The notes under the pieces were generated by a model. It saw only the letters and a list, made by a program, of their open reading frames with translations, did no database searches and was not told where the DNA came from. The position numbers and the translations under genes were made by a program. This document shows, in pieces, positions 7,682-15,449 of a stretch of DNA of 50,213 nucleotides; the first letter of the stretch is position 1, and each line of letters starts with the position of its first letter. Source of the DNA: Elusimicrobiota bacterium (GTDB taxonomy: Bacteria > Elusimicrobiota > UBA8919); contig JAFGLF010000066.1 in assembly GCA_016928195.1 (NCBI GenBank), positions 1 through 50,213 of the forward strand. Reading direction: 5' to 3'.

Positions 7682-9088
7682 ATGAATGTTTTATTTATCT
7701 ATCCAAATATAAACGGTAGCCATATAGACTACTATTCTTTTGGACTGGCTTCTCTTGTAAGTGTAACAAGAGCAAACGGTCATAATGCACGGGTTGTAAT
7801 TATTAGTAAAGAGGACAAGTATTCAGAAGTTTTGAATGAGATTTCAGAATTCAAGCCCCGGATAGTAGGATTTTCTTCCGTTTCTTCACAGTTTGATTTT
7901 GTGAAAAAAATTGCAGAGTTAGTAAAATCAAAATTTTCGGAAATTGTAACGGTATGTGGCGGTGTGCATCCGACCATTAATCCGGAGTGTGTGTTGGAAA
8001 CAGATTTTCTGGATGGAGTTTTCGTCGGAGAGTCTGAAGGTTCTTTTGTTGAATTTTTGGATAAAGTGGAAAACGGAGAATCTTATAAAAAAACTGATAA
8101 TTTCGCTTATATTGAAGATAGCAGGGTCATCCTCAATCCGTTGAAACCTTTCATTGCCAATTTAGACAGCTTGCCCTATCCTGACAGAGAGGTGTATCCT
8201 CTCGACAATACTATAAGGATGGCAGGTCTTGTACCCTTCCTTTTCTCCAGAGGATGTCCTTTTTCGTGTTCCTACTGCAGTAATCATGCTATTGCGAAAA
8301 GGTATAATATGGATAAAAACCGGCCTCGCTATAGGACACCGGAATCGAGTATTTGTGAAATTGAGGAAACAAAGAGACGATTGCCCATAAAGTCGGTTTT
8401 TATTATGGATGACATATTCGGGTTGAATAAAAAGTGGAGACAGGAATTTTGCAAAAAATATAAAAAAAGGATAGGAATCAGGTTCATATGCTTGTTGCGT
8501 GTGGATGTGATTGACGATGATTTTATACGGTTATTAAAAGATGCAGGATGTTATCAAATATCAATTGGAATCGAATCCGGTAATGAACAAATCAGAAATA
8601 ATGTTATGAACCGAAAAATGTCAAACGAGCAAGTTATGAAAGCGGTTAATATTATACGAAAATACAGATTGCGGATAAATACAATAAATATGATAGGTGT
8701 ACCCGGCGAGGATGAGAGGATGATATGGGATACAATTATATTAAATAGAAAAATAAAACCGGATTCAACCGGGGTTAATATTTTTTATCCATATAAAGGC
8801 ACCAAACTCGGTGATTATTGTTTTGAAAAAAATATGGTTAATGAAACCCTTTATAATTCGTTTTCTAATGAGAGAAGAGAAACCGTGCTTAATTTTCCAG
8901 AACCACATAAAGAAAAGATGATTTATTATGTACAAAACTGGGAAGCGTTGGTGTATCCTTTTGATATAAAACGCGCATTGTTAAGATGGTATAGGGGAAG
9001 ATTAAGAGGATTGCTTAGTAAAATATTTATCTGGAAATATCTTCGCAGATTAAAACATTTTGTACTTTTTCGCAGAAATGCGAAATAA
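7682..9088 (+). CDS. B12-binding-type radical SAM protein 1
   Basis: The N-terminal ~150 residues form a cobalamin-binding-like Rossmann domain (start MNVLFIYPNI, block IVTVCGGVHPTINPE at residues 88-102), followed by a radical SAM domain. The iron-sulfur cysteines are in GCPFSCSYC (C192, C196, C199). An SAM-binding block ISIGIESGNEQIR follows. Such BchE/HpnR-like enzymes often methylate unactivated carbons or remodel rings, but the family is functionally broad and the substrate cannot be read from sequence. The DxHxxG motif is not seen in the B12 domain, as in other BchE-type members. It stands between two different repeats, alone rather than in a coupled operon. One of six paralogous members in this window. 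Confidence 0.88.
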   Translation: MNVLFIYPNINGSHIDYYSFGLASLVSVTRANGHNARVVIISKEDKYSEVLNEISEFKPRIVGFSSVSSQFDFVKKIAELVKSKFSEIVTVCGGVHPTINPECVLETDFLDGVFVGESEGSFVEFLDKVENGESYKKTDNFAYIEDSRVILNPLKPFIANLDSLPYPDREVYPLDNTIRMAGLVPFLFSRGCPFSCSYCSNHAIAKRYNMDKNRPRYRTPESSICEIEETKRRLPIKSVFIMDDIFGLNKKWRQEFCKKYKKRIGIRFICLLRVDVIDDDFIRLLKDAGCYQISIGIESGNEQIRNNVMNRKMSNEQVMKAVNIIRKYRLRINTINMIGVPGEDERMIWDTIILNRKIKPDSTGVNIFYPYKGTKLGDYCFEKNMVNETLYNSFSNERRETVLNFPEPHKEKMIYYVQNWEALVYPFDIKRALLRWYRGRLRGLLSKIFIWKYLRRLKHFVLFRRNAK

Positions 9089-9091
9089 GTA

Positions 9092-9182
9092 CCCCCTTGT
9101 CAGTTTTGTGACAGTCCTCCCGACTAGTTTTGTGGATAAATCTTCGATTTACTCACAAAACTGGGGGGCAAAACTAAGGGGG
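9092..9182 (+). repeat. Family 2 nested-palindrome repeat (AGTTTTG type), copy 1
   Basis: An outer pair CCCCCTT (9092-9098) with AAGGGGG (9176-9182) encloses AGTTTTG (9102-9108) with CAAAACT (9169-9175). Inside these sits another copy of the same arms, AGTTTTGTG (9126-9134) with CACAAAACT (9154-9162). The left arm carries extra bases (GTC) between the C/T run and AGTTTTG that the right arm lacks. A simpler copy occurs at 43830-43874. It could also act as a transcription terminator or attenuator between the two flanking genes. Confidence 0.85.
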
Positions 9183-9215
9183 GGTTAATTCAAATTATAT
9201 TTCAGAGAGGAAGAG

Positions 9216-10952
9216 ATGAGACGGTTAAAAGATAATAATAAAGTTTTTAATTTTGAGATATTAGACTGTACCATACGCGACGGCGGATATCTGAACGATT
9301 GGAATTTCGATGAAAAAATGGTAAAGGAGTTATACCGCAATGTCTCCAAAACAGGTGTTAGTTTTATTGAAATCGGTTTTAGAAACCTGGCAAAAAAAGG
9401 TTTGGGTAAATGGTGTTCTACACCGGAGAAACTTATCAATGATTTATTTAAGGGTCTTTCGGGGATAAAAATTTCACTGATGGTTGATTTTGGCAGGGTT
9501 GATTTATCAGCCATTCCTAATGCTAAAGATAGCCGTGTTAAAATGTACAGAGTAGCATGTCATAGAGACAAGGTTGTTGAAGCAATCGGTTTGTGTGAAA
9601 AGATTAAACAAAAAGGATATTTGACATCTATACAGCTTATGGGAATTGTCGGATATACTCAAAAAGAGGTATCAGATATAATCAGACCTCTTTCTAAATC
9701 CTCCATTGATTATGTTTATTTTGCCGACAGTTACGGTTCCCTTTTCCCGCGGGATATAAAACGGTATATCGGATTTCTAAAGCCGACCGGTAAGAAAATC
9801 GGATTTCACGCACATAACGGTCTTCAACTTGCTTTTGCCAATACACTTGAGGCTATCAGTAATGGTATTGATATTGTTGACGGAACGGTTTACGGGATGG
9901 GACGCGGTGCCGGTAATCTTCCGCTTGAGGTTTTAATAATCTATCTGGAAAAGACATTGGATAATAAGAAGTATAATTCCATGCCTCTTATGGATTTAAT
10001 AGACCGCTACTTTATTGAGTTACAAAGTGAGTTGAAGTGGGGATATAGTTTGCCTTATATGCTGTCGGGAATATTTGAGGTTCATCCGAATTATGCGAAG
10101 AAATTGGTAGATTACCATGAGTATAAAGCAGATGATATAGTTAAGGTTCTGGAAGTGATTAAGGATTTAAATCCTGTGGGATTTAACAAGGATATTATGG
10201 AAAAAGTAATAAACAGCGGGTTTGTTAGTTCTGTTGATGAATTGGAAGATTCGAAACATGATGAAGTAGAATTAAAAAATCTTCTAAAGAAATATCCAAT
10301 AAAATATAAAGACAGGCATGCAGGCAGGGATTTTTTGATACTTGCCAACGGTCCCAGTTTAAAAGAACATAAAAAAGAAGTGGACAAGTTTATTAAAAAA
10401 TATAATCCTGTGATTATGGGGGCTAATTACCTCGGCGGATTGTTTAAGCCCGATTATCATGCATTCAGTAATAAAAAGAGATTCATTAATTATATTGATC
10501 AGGTTTCCGAATCTTCGAAATTACTGCTTTCCAGCACTTTTGATAAAGATTTTATACAGGATTATACCAATAAAAAATATGAAACAATGGTTCATCTGAA
10601 CCGGGTTTCGAATTGTTTCAAAATAAAAGAAGATGTTATTACTTCAAACTGCAGAACCGTTTCTATTCTCTTGATAGGTGTGGCTATTGTTATGGGGGCC
10701 AGAAGAGTTTTTATTGCAGGGATGGACGGATATAAAAGCAAAGAAAATTTTCTTTCAAAAAATATTCACTTTTATAAAGAATCGGAAGAGGCAGAGAACT
10801 TTAGGTTATTGATTGAAAAACATAACTGGAATGAAGCATTGCTTAAAAGTATAAATATATTTCTGGATAAACAGGGCAAGGAAGGACTGCATATTATAAC
10901 TCCGACAAACCATAAATATTTTTATAACAGCATATATAACTGGATAAAATAG
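9216..10952 (+). CDS. Fusion: DRE-TIM (HMGL-like) aldolase + GT42/DUF115-like domain
   Basis: Residues ~1-300 form a DRE-TIM metallolyase domain related to 4-hydroxy-2-oxovalerate aldolase. It begins with LDCTIRDGGYLNDWNF (metal-ligand Asp and catalytic Arg) and carries the metal-binding GFHAHNG block and a GAGNLPLE block. After a linker, residues ~365-578 form a different domain with FLILANGPSLKEH (from about residue 370) and ITSNCRTVSILLIGVAIVMGARRVFIAGMDGY (about 475-507). This NGPSL...AGMDGY pattern resembles Cst-type sialyltransferases (GT42) and the DUF115 group. The ATG follows AGAGAGGAAGAG. The product would link pyruvate aldol addition to handling of a nucleotide-activated sugar. It is followed one base later by the ferredoxin-like gene. 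Domain assignment is from remembered motifs; specificity is unknown. Confidence 0.8.
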   Translation: MRRLKDNNKVFNFEILDCTIRDGGYLNDWNFDEKMVKELYRNVSKTGVSFIEIGFRNLAKKGLGKWCSTPEKLINDLFKGLSGIKISLMVDFGRVDLSAIPNAKDSRVKMYRVACHRDKVVEAIGLCEKIKQKGYLTSIQLMGIVGYTQKEVSDIIRPLSKSSIDYVYFADSYGSLFPRDIKRYIGFLKPTGKKIGFHAHNGLQLAFANTLEAISNGIDIVDGTVYGMGRGAGNLPLEVLIIYLEKTLDNKKYNSMPLMDLIDRYFIELQSELKWGYSLPYMLSGIFEVHPNYAKKLVDYHEYKADDIVKVLEVIKDLNPVGFNKDIMEKVINSGFVSSVDELEDSKHDEVELKNLLKKYPIKYKDRHAGRDFLILANGPSLKEHKKEVDKFIKKYNPVIMGANYLGGLFKPDYHAFSNKKRFINYIDQVSESSKLLLSSTFDKDFIQDYTNKKYETMVHLNRVSNCFKIKEDVITSNCRTVSILLIGVAIVMGARRVFIAGMDGYKSKENFLSKNIHFYKESEEAENFRLLIEKHNWNEALLKSINIFLDKQGKEGLHIITPTNHKYFYNSIYNWIK

Positions 10953-10953
10953 A

Positions 10954-11955
10954 ATGAACAGATTAGACATAATGACGGATTTGCTTGTAAAAAGAAAACT
11001 TTTCAAGCTTGTGTGCGGAGCGGGCAACGAGGATGCCGAAGAGGTGAGAAGATTGGTATTCGTTTATGCTCTTGCAGGTGCAAAATGTTTTGATGTATCC
11101 GCAAATGTTGAGGTCGTCAGACATGCCGTTAAAGGTATTGATGAGGCAATAAAGTATGCGAGAAAGCTTAACAGGAAAATAATTATACGTCCGTTTATTA
11201 ATGTAAGTATCGGAATGCGCGGTGACCCGCACGTGCGTAAGGCGGTTATTACCGATAGATGTTCTCAATGCCGCGCATGTATCGGTGAATGTCCTACCGA
11301 TGCCATAACTGAAGATCTTAATATAATAGAAGAGAAATGTATAGGATGCGGAAACTGCGAGGCCGTCTGCAGTAGCGGTGCGATAGTTTTTTTCCATAAG
11401 GATAAAAATTTGAAGAAGCTTCTGCAGGAATGTAAACAGTGCGGTGCTGAACAGTTTGAACTGCATGCAGCCGTTCCTGATTCCAGGTCGGTTTTTGAAG
11501 AGTGGGCTATGATTAACGAGGTTATTACTGATAACTATGTAAGTATGTGCCTTGACAGGCTTCACCTGGGGGATTCACAGCTCAAGAGACGGATACAGAA
11601 AGCGCGTGATGTGTCGGGAAAACGTTTCATTGTTCAGGCAGACGGTGTGCCTATGAGCGGCGGTAAGGATGATTATAATACTACACTGCAGGCTATCGCA
11701 ATTGCAGATATCGTTATGAAAAGCAAGATAGACGTTAAGGTTCTGCTGTCGGGAGGAACCAACAGTTTGACAACAAAACTTGCCGATATGTGCGGGGTTT
11801 CGTACAACGGCGTATCTATAGGAACATTTGCCAGAAATCTTGTTAAAGATATTATCAGGCAGGATGATTTTATGAATAATGGTGAAAAAATTATCCGTGC
11901 GGTCGGAATTGCCGATAAACTGATTACGGCCAATATCGGGGAACAGATATGGTAA
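10954..11955 (+). CDS. LdpA-like protein with two 4Fe-4S clusters and a barrel-like C-terminal half
   Basis: The protein has an N-terminal segment starting VCGAGNEDAEEVRRLVFVYA and then two ferredoxin CxxCxxCxxxC motifs, CSQCRACIGEC near residue 102 and CIGCGNCEAVC near residue 128. The C-terminal half contains FIVQADGVPMSGG and VLLSGGTNSLTTKLADMCGV, which look like phosphate- or flavin-binding loops of a TIM barrel. It resembles the LdpA C-terminal domain family described from cyanobacteria; its chemistry is unknown. It follows the aldolase fusion by one base and overlaps the HAD phosphatase gene by seven bases, so all three are co-expressed. Its DNA is visibly richer in G+C than its neighbours. 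It may provide electron transfer or bind the product of the aldolase. Confidence 0.7.
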   Translation: MNRLDIMTDLLVKRKLFKLVCGAGNEDAEEVRRLVFVYALAGAKCFDVSANVEVVRHAVKGIDEAIKYARKLNRKIIIRPFINVSIGMRGDPHVRKAVITDRCSQCRACIGECPTDAITEDLNIIEEKCIGCGNCEAVCSSGAIVFFHKDKNLKKLLQECKQCGAEQFELHAAVPDSRSVFEEWAMINEVITDNYVSMCLDRLHLGDSQLKRRIQKARDVSGKRFIVQADGVPMSGGKDDYNTTLQAIAIADIVMKSKIDVKVLLSGGTNSLTTKLADMCGVSYNGVSIGTFARNLVKDIIRQDDFMNNGEKIIRAVGIADKLITANIGEQIW

Positions 11956-12707
11956 GAGTCGCTGTTAATAGTGATACTATTGATAATATAGAGTTATTTG
12001 TTTTTGATAAGGACGGAACACTTATTGATCTTTATACCTACTGGTGTAATATGATTGGATTAAGAGCACAGGGGATATGTTCATTTTATAAACTGGATGT
12101 ATCAGAACATAAAGAAAAACTGATGTTTGATATGGGAGTGGATATTCGGAAAAAAATATTACGTCCTGAGGGCCCTGTCGGTATATTACCCCGGGCAGTT
12201 GTTCAGAAAGCAGCGGAAAATTATCTGACAAAATTAGGATGTCAGGATGTATTCAATATATGTTTTCGGATTTTCAAGGAGGTTGATGAAACATCACTGT
12301 CTTTGCTGGATAAGTTTATTAAACCACTTGATGGAGCCGTCGAGTTGTTAAAACGGATAAGACAAAAGGGCGGTAAAATTGCCATAGCAACAACTGATAA
12401 GACCGAAAGAGCTGAACTTGCTATAAAATTTTTGAATATCGGTAATTTAATAGACCTTGTTGTCGGAGCAGATAAGATAGAACAGTCGAAACCTGCGCCG
12501 GATATGCTTAAACTGGTTGGGAAAACCCTGGGTATTGATGCTATATATTCCATTATGGTCGGGGATGCTAAAACCGATATCCAGATGGGCATTAATGCAG
12601 ATTTTAAGGGTTCCATAGCTGTCTGCAGCGGAATAACAAAAAAAGAAGAGCTTGCATCATTAACTCCTTATGTGGTTGATGACATAAGAGAAATAAAGAT
12701 AAAATGA
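11949..12707 (+). CDS. HAD-superfamily sugar-phosphate phosphatase
   Basis: A class I HAD hydrolase with all four motifs: FDKDGTL (nucleophile Asp and acid Asp), TTDKT (motif II), the lysine in SKPAPDMLKLVG (motif III) and MVGDAKTDIQMGINA (motif IV). The cap lies between motifs I and II, as in phosphoglycolate phosphatase-type enzymes. The start overlaps the end of the 4Fe-4S gene by seven bases. Between an aldolase and a KdsB homologue, the obvious job is to remove the phosphate from a ulosonic acid phosphate before CMP activation. That is the job KdsC does in Kdo synthesis, but this protein is longer and capped, unlike KdsC. Substrate is inferred. Confidence 0.82.
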   Translation: MVRVAVNSDTIDNIELFVFDKDGTLIDLYTYWCNMIGLRAQGICSFYKLDVSEHKEKLMFDMGVDIRKKILRPEGPVGILPRAVVQKAAENYLTKLGCQDVFNICFRIFKEVDETSLSLLDKFIKPLDGAVELLKRIRQKGGKIAIATTDKTERAELAIKFLNIGNLIDLVVGADKIEQSKPAPDMLKLVGKTLGIDAIYSIMVGDAKTDIQMGINADFKGSIAVCSGITKKEELASLTPYVVDDIREIKIK

Positions 12708-12735
12708 ACCCGTTGAAAAAGACATTAACGGTTCT

Positions 12736-12846
12736 GATTACACAGATTTTAAGGGATGATTACACCGATTTACCGTCGGTCTTTAATCTGTGTAATCTGG
12801 TTTTTAATCTTCTAATCAGAGATTATTGGGGTTTTTCAATAATCTC
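12736..12846 (+). repeat. Family 1 nested-palindrome repeat, copy B
   Basis: Left arms GATTACACAGATT (12736) and GATTACACCGATT are followed by TAATCTGTGTAATC and a degenerate second right arm (TTAATCTTCTAATC). The terminal hairpin is GAGATTATTG (12819-12828) with CAATAATCTC (12837-12846), a perfect 10-bp stem with an 8-base loop. The KdsB start codon lies 14 bases after it. The degenerate last arm suggests an older copy. Confidence 0.88.
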
Positions 12847-12860
12847 AAAATAAAAAATAT

Positions 12861-13601
12861 ATGAAGATAATAGGCATTATACCATCGCGTCTGAAATCAA
12901 GCCGTCTTCCGGAGAAAGCTCTGGTGGACATCGAAGGGCTCCCCATGATAGTTCATGTTTTTAAACGTGCTCAGCTGAGTTCATTACTGGATGAGGTTTT
13001 TGTTGCTACTGATAGTAAGGAAATATATGATACCGTTAATAATCATGGTGGTAGGGCAGTAATGACATCCTCAAAACACCAGACCGGCACGGACCGGATT
13101 GCCGAGGTGGCGGCAGATATGAAAGTTGATATAGTAGTCAATATTCAGGGTGATGAACCGCTGGTAGACCCAAAACATATAGACAAAGCTGTAGAGCCGC
13201 TTATTAAAGATAAAAAACAGCAGATATCCGTATTGGTTGCTCCTTATTCGAAGAAAAACAGTTCCTCTGATATAAAAGCTGTTCTTGATCTGGATAACAA
13301 TATATTATACTGTTCTCGGACGGATCTGCCGAGTGCCGCGCGCTCTGCGGTTAGCAAGATGTGGAAAATGTCTTTTATTGTACCGTTCAAGAAAGACTTT
13401 CTTGTGAAATATACTTCATGGGAACAAGCGCCGCTTGAGAAAATTGAATATAATGAATACTTACGGGTGCTGGAGCATGGTTATAAGATAAAAGCGGTCC
13501 CGGTTGACAATGTCCATATCAGTGTTGATACTCCGAGTGATCTTACTGAAGTGAGAAGATTAATGAAGCTTGATAAAATAAAAAGGAAATATATGCGATG
13601 A
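12861..13601 (+). CDS. kdsB: KdsB-like 3-deoxy-ulosonate cytidylyltransferase
   Basis: This enzyme transfers CMP from CTP to a 3-deoxy-ulosonic acid, classically Kdo for lipopolysaccharide. The nucleotide-binding signature IPSRLKSSRLPEKAL is at residues 7-21, and VVNIQGDEPLV (about 93-103) is the metal and base-binding block. Length (246 aa) matches KdsB. No KdsA or KdsD is in the window. The gene instead follows an aldolase fusion, a 4Fe-4S protein and a HAD phosphatase, and overlaps a GT-B-like gene by four bases. It may therefore activate a different ulosonic acid made by that aldolase. It could still be the ordinary housekeeping KdsB. The start ATG has no strong ribosome site. Confidence 0.88.
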   Translation: MKIIGIIPSRLKSSRLPEKALVDIEGLPMIVHVFKRAQLSSLLDEVFVATDSKEIYDTVNNHGGRAVMTSSKHQTGTDRIAEVAADMKVDIVVNIQGDEPLVDPKHIDKAVEPLIKDKKQQISVLVAPYSKKNSSSDIKAVLDLDNNILYCSRTDLPSAARSAVSKMWKMSFIVPFKKDFLVKYTSWEQAPLEKIEYNEYLRVLEHGYKIKAVPVDNVHISVDTPSDLTEVRRLMKLDKIKRKYMR

Positions 13602-15403
13602 GAAATCTTTTTTTGATTGAAAATGAACTGCAGTTAAATAAAAATAATAAAATAGATCGGCATAATTCCATAATGGTTAATCTTGATAACTTTACTTTTG
13701 ATTCAAAAAAAATTGATGGTGAGTTGACTCTAATTCCCCTGTCTGATCAGACTGATAAAGAATTATTTGAAAGAAAATATCTTGATTTAGTTGCATCATT
13801 TGGTAAAAAAGCGGAATCAATTTACTGGTGGGCGACAGTTTTTTCCGGGAAAAATCCGTTTGTATCGAAGCTATTCAGCAGGTTATATAAATTAAAATGT
13901 TTTGATGATACAATAAGAAAAATTGATAGCAGGGATGTTGTTGTTGTTTGTAATGACCCGGTTCTTGCTGAACAAATAGGATATAATTACAAAAAGGTTT
14001 TTTTAGTACATTTTTCTGCAAGCCGAATCCGGTATCATATTGTCAGAACCGTCAGGGTTTTCAAGGGAATTTTGAGATTATTGTTTATTGCTTTTGAGCA
14101 ATATAGATGGCTGTTATATGTAAGATGGGCTTTAAAGGAAAAAATAAATATTATTAAAAAACAGAGTGATTTGGTTGTGTTTAGAACAATCGGAGACCAC
14201 CGTAATTACGTATCCGGCGTATATAAAGATTCATATTTTAAAAACCTGCCGGGTTTTTTTTCGTCGGCCGGTAAAAAAGTCTTATTTTTTGTTAATTTTT
14301 TTGTTGACCTTTCATATGATTCTAAAGATTTGATTGCCAAATTTAAACAGGATAATGACAGATTAATTATTCCGACTAATTTTTTTCTTAAAGGGATTGA
14401 TATAATAAAATGTCTGTTTTTTGTATATTTCAGACGGCCCGTGGTAAACAAACATATTTTTCTGGATGACTCCGATATAACGCATCTTATTTCTGCTGAA
14501 TTATCGTGGGATATCAATACAGCCCATTATTTTAATTCATTTATCTATTATTTTTGCTGTATACGTTTAGCAGAATCCGTTTCTGTTGAAAGATTAATTT
14601 ATCCGTTTGAGAACCATCCATGGGAAAAAATGGGTATTCTGGGACTCCGCCGCGGTAATCCGGGTATAAAAATTATAGGGTTCCAGCATGCCTTTATTGC
14701 AAGAAACAGTTTTAATTATTTTCCTGCAAGAACAGAGAAGGAAACCATGCCTTTTCCTGACAGAATAGTTACTATGGGGAAGCGGACACAGGAAATTATG
14801 AAAAGATTCGGGAATTACCCCGACACAATCTTTGCCACAGGTTGCTCCCTGCGGCAGGACTATCTGTTTCAGTTGAAACCTTCTCCGAGAAATACCTATG
14901 GTGATATTTTTGTCCCGTTTACTATCACAATTGAAGATACTGTAAAAGTATTGCGTTTTTTGTTTTTAGCCGGACTGGGCAGATATCCAAAAAAGGTCTA
15001 TCTTAGATTTCATCCGTGGACTCCTGTCAATGTTGTTATAGATTCGCTGGGATTTGATATGCCGTCCAATTTTATAATTTCGGATAACCCACCCATGCAT
15101 ACTGAGATGGAACGGTGCGGTGTTGTTCTATATACATGGACAACTGTTTGTCTTGAAGCACTAAAAATGGGACGCCCTGTTATTTATCTGGATGTCAATT
15201 ATCCCCTTGAGGTTGACCCGCTTTTTGAGTGTAACCATCTTAAAGATATCTGCCGTAACCCGGGTGAACTGATTGGGAAAATGGAGAAAATACGGAATAT
15301 TGATGATAATATGTATAAAACTGAACTTATGAAAGCACAGGAATATCTTAACGATTATTTTATACCGGTTAATGAGCAAAATGTCCGTAACTTTATTGAA
15401 TGA
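13598..15403 (+). CDS. Large GT-B-like surface carbohydrate biosynthesis protein
   Basis: A 601-residue protein without transmembrane segments except possibly one hydrophobic stretch near residues 150-165 (RVFKGILRLLFIAFEQ). The central block with YPFENHPWEKMG, KIIGFQHAFIARNSFNYFP, PDRIVTMGKRTQEIM and IFATGCSLRQDYLF resembles GT-B enzymes of the CDP-glycerol/polysialyltransferase-like type and the surface carbohydrate biosynthesis proteins found in O-antigen loci. The late segment VLYTWTTVCLEALKMGRPVIYLD fits a donor-binding C-terminal Rossmann half. Its start overlaps the KdsB stop (ATGA), so it is a natural candidate to use the CMP-sugar made by that gene. The donor and acceptor are inferred only from this coupling. 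Confidence 0.65.
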   Translation: MRNLFLIENELQLNKNNKIDRHNSIMVNLDNFTFDSKKIDGELTLIPLSDQTDKELFERKYLDLVASFGKKAESIYWWATVFSGKNPFVSKLFSRLYKLKCFDDTIRKIDSRDVVVVCNDPVLAEQIGYNYKKVFLVHFSASRIRYHIVRTVRVFKGILRLLFIAFEQYRWLLYVRWALKEKINIIKKQSDLVVFRTIGDHRNYVSGVYKDSYFKNLPGFFSSAGKKVLFFVNFFVDLSYDSKDLIAKFKQDNDRLIIPTNFFLKGIDIIKCLFFVYFRRPVVNKHIFLDDSDITHLISAELSWDINTAHYFNSFIYYFCCIRLAESVSVERLIYPFENHPWEKMGILGLRRGNPGIKIIGFQHAFIARNSFNYFPARTEKETMPFPDRIVTMGKRTQEIMKRFGNYPDTIFATGCSLRQDYLFQLKPSPRNTYGDIFVPFTITIEDTVKVLRFLFLAGLGRYPKKVYLRFHPWTPVNVVIDSLGFDMPSNFIISDNPPMHTEMERCGVVLYTWTTVCLEALKMGRPVIYLDVNYPLEVDPLFECNHLKDICRNPGELIGKMEKIRNIDDNMYKTELMKAQEYLNDYFIPVNEQNVRNFIE

Positions 15404-15449
15404 ACAAGACAGTATTGATATTAGAACTTAACAGGGATATTAAATTATT

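Noticed and set aside
10963..11565. Long open frame on the minus strand (200 codons) inside the 4Fe-4S gene.
   Set aside because: It is fully antisense to a gene with clear ferredoxin motifs and shows no recognisable domain.
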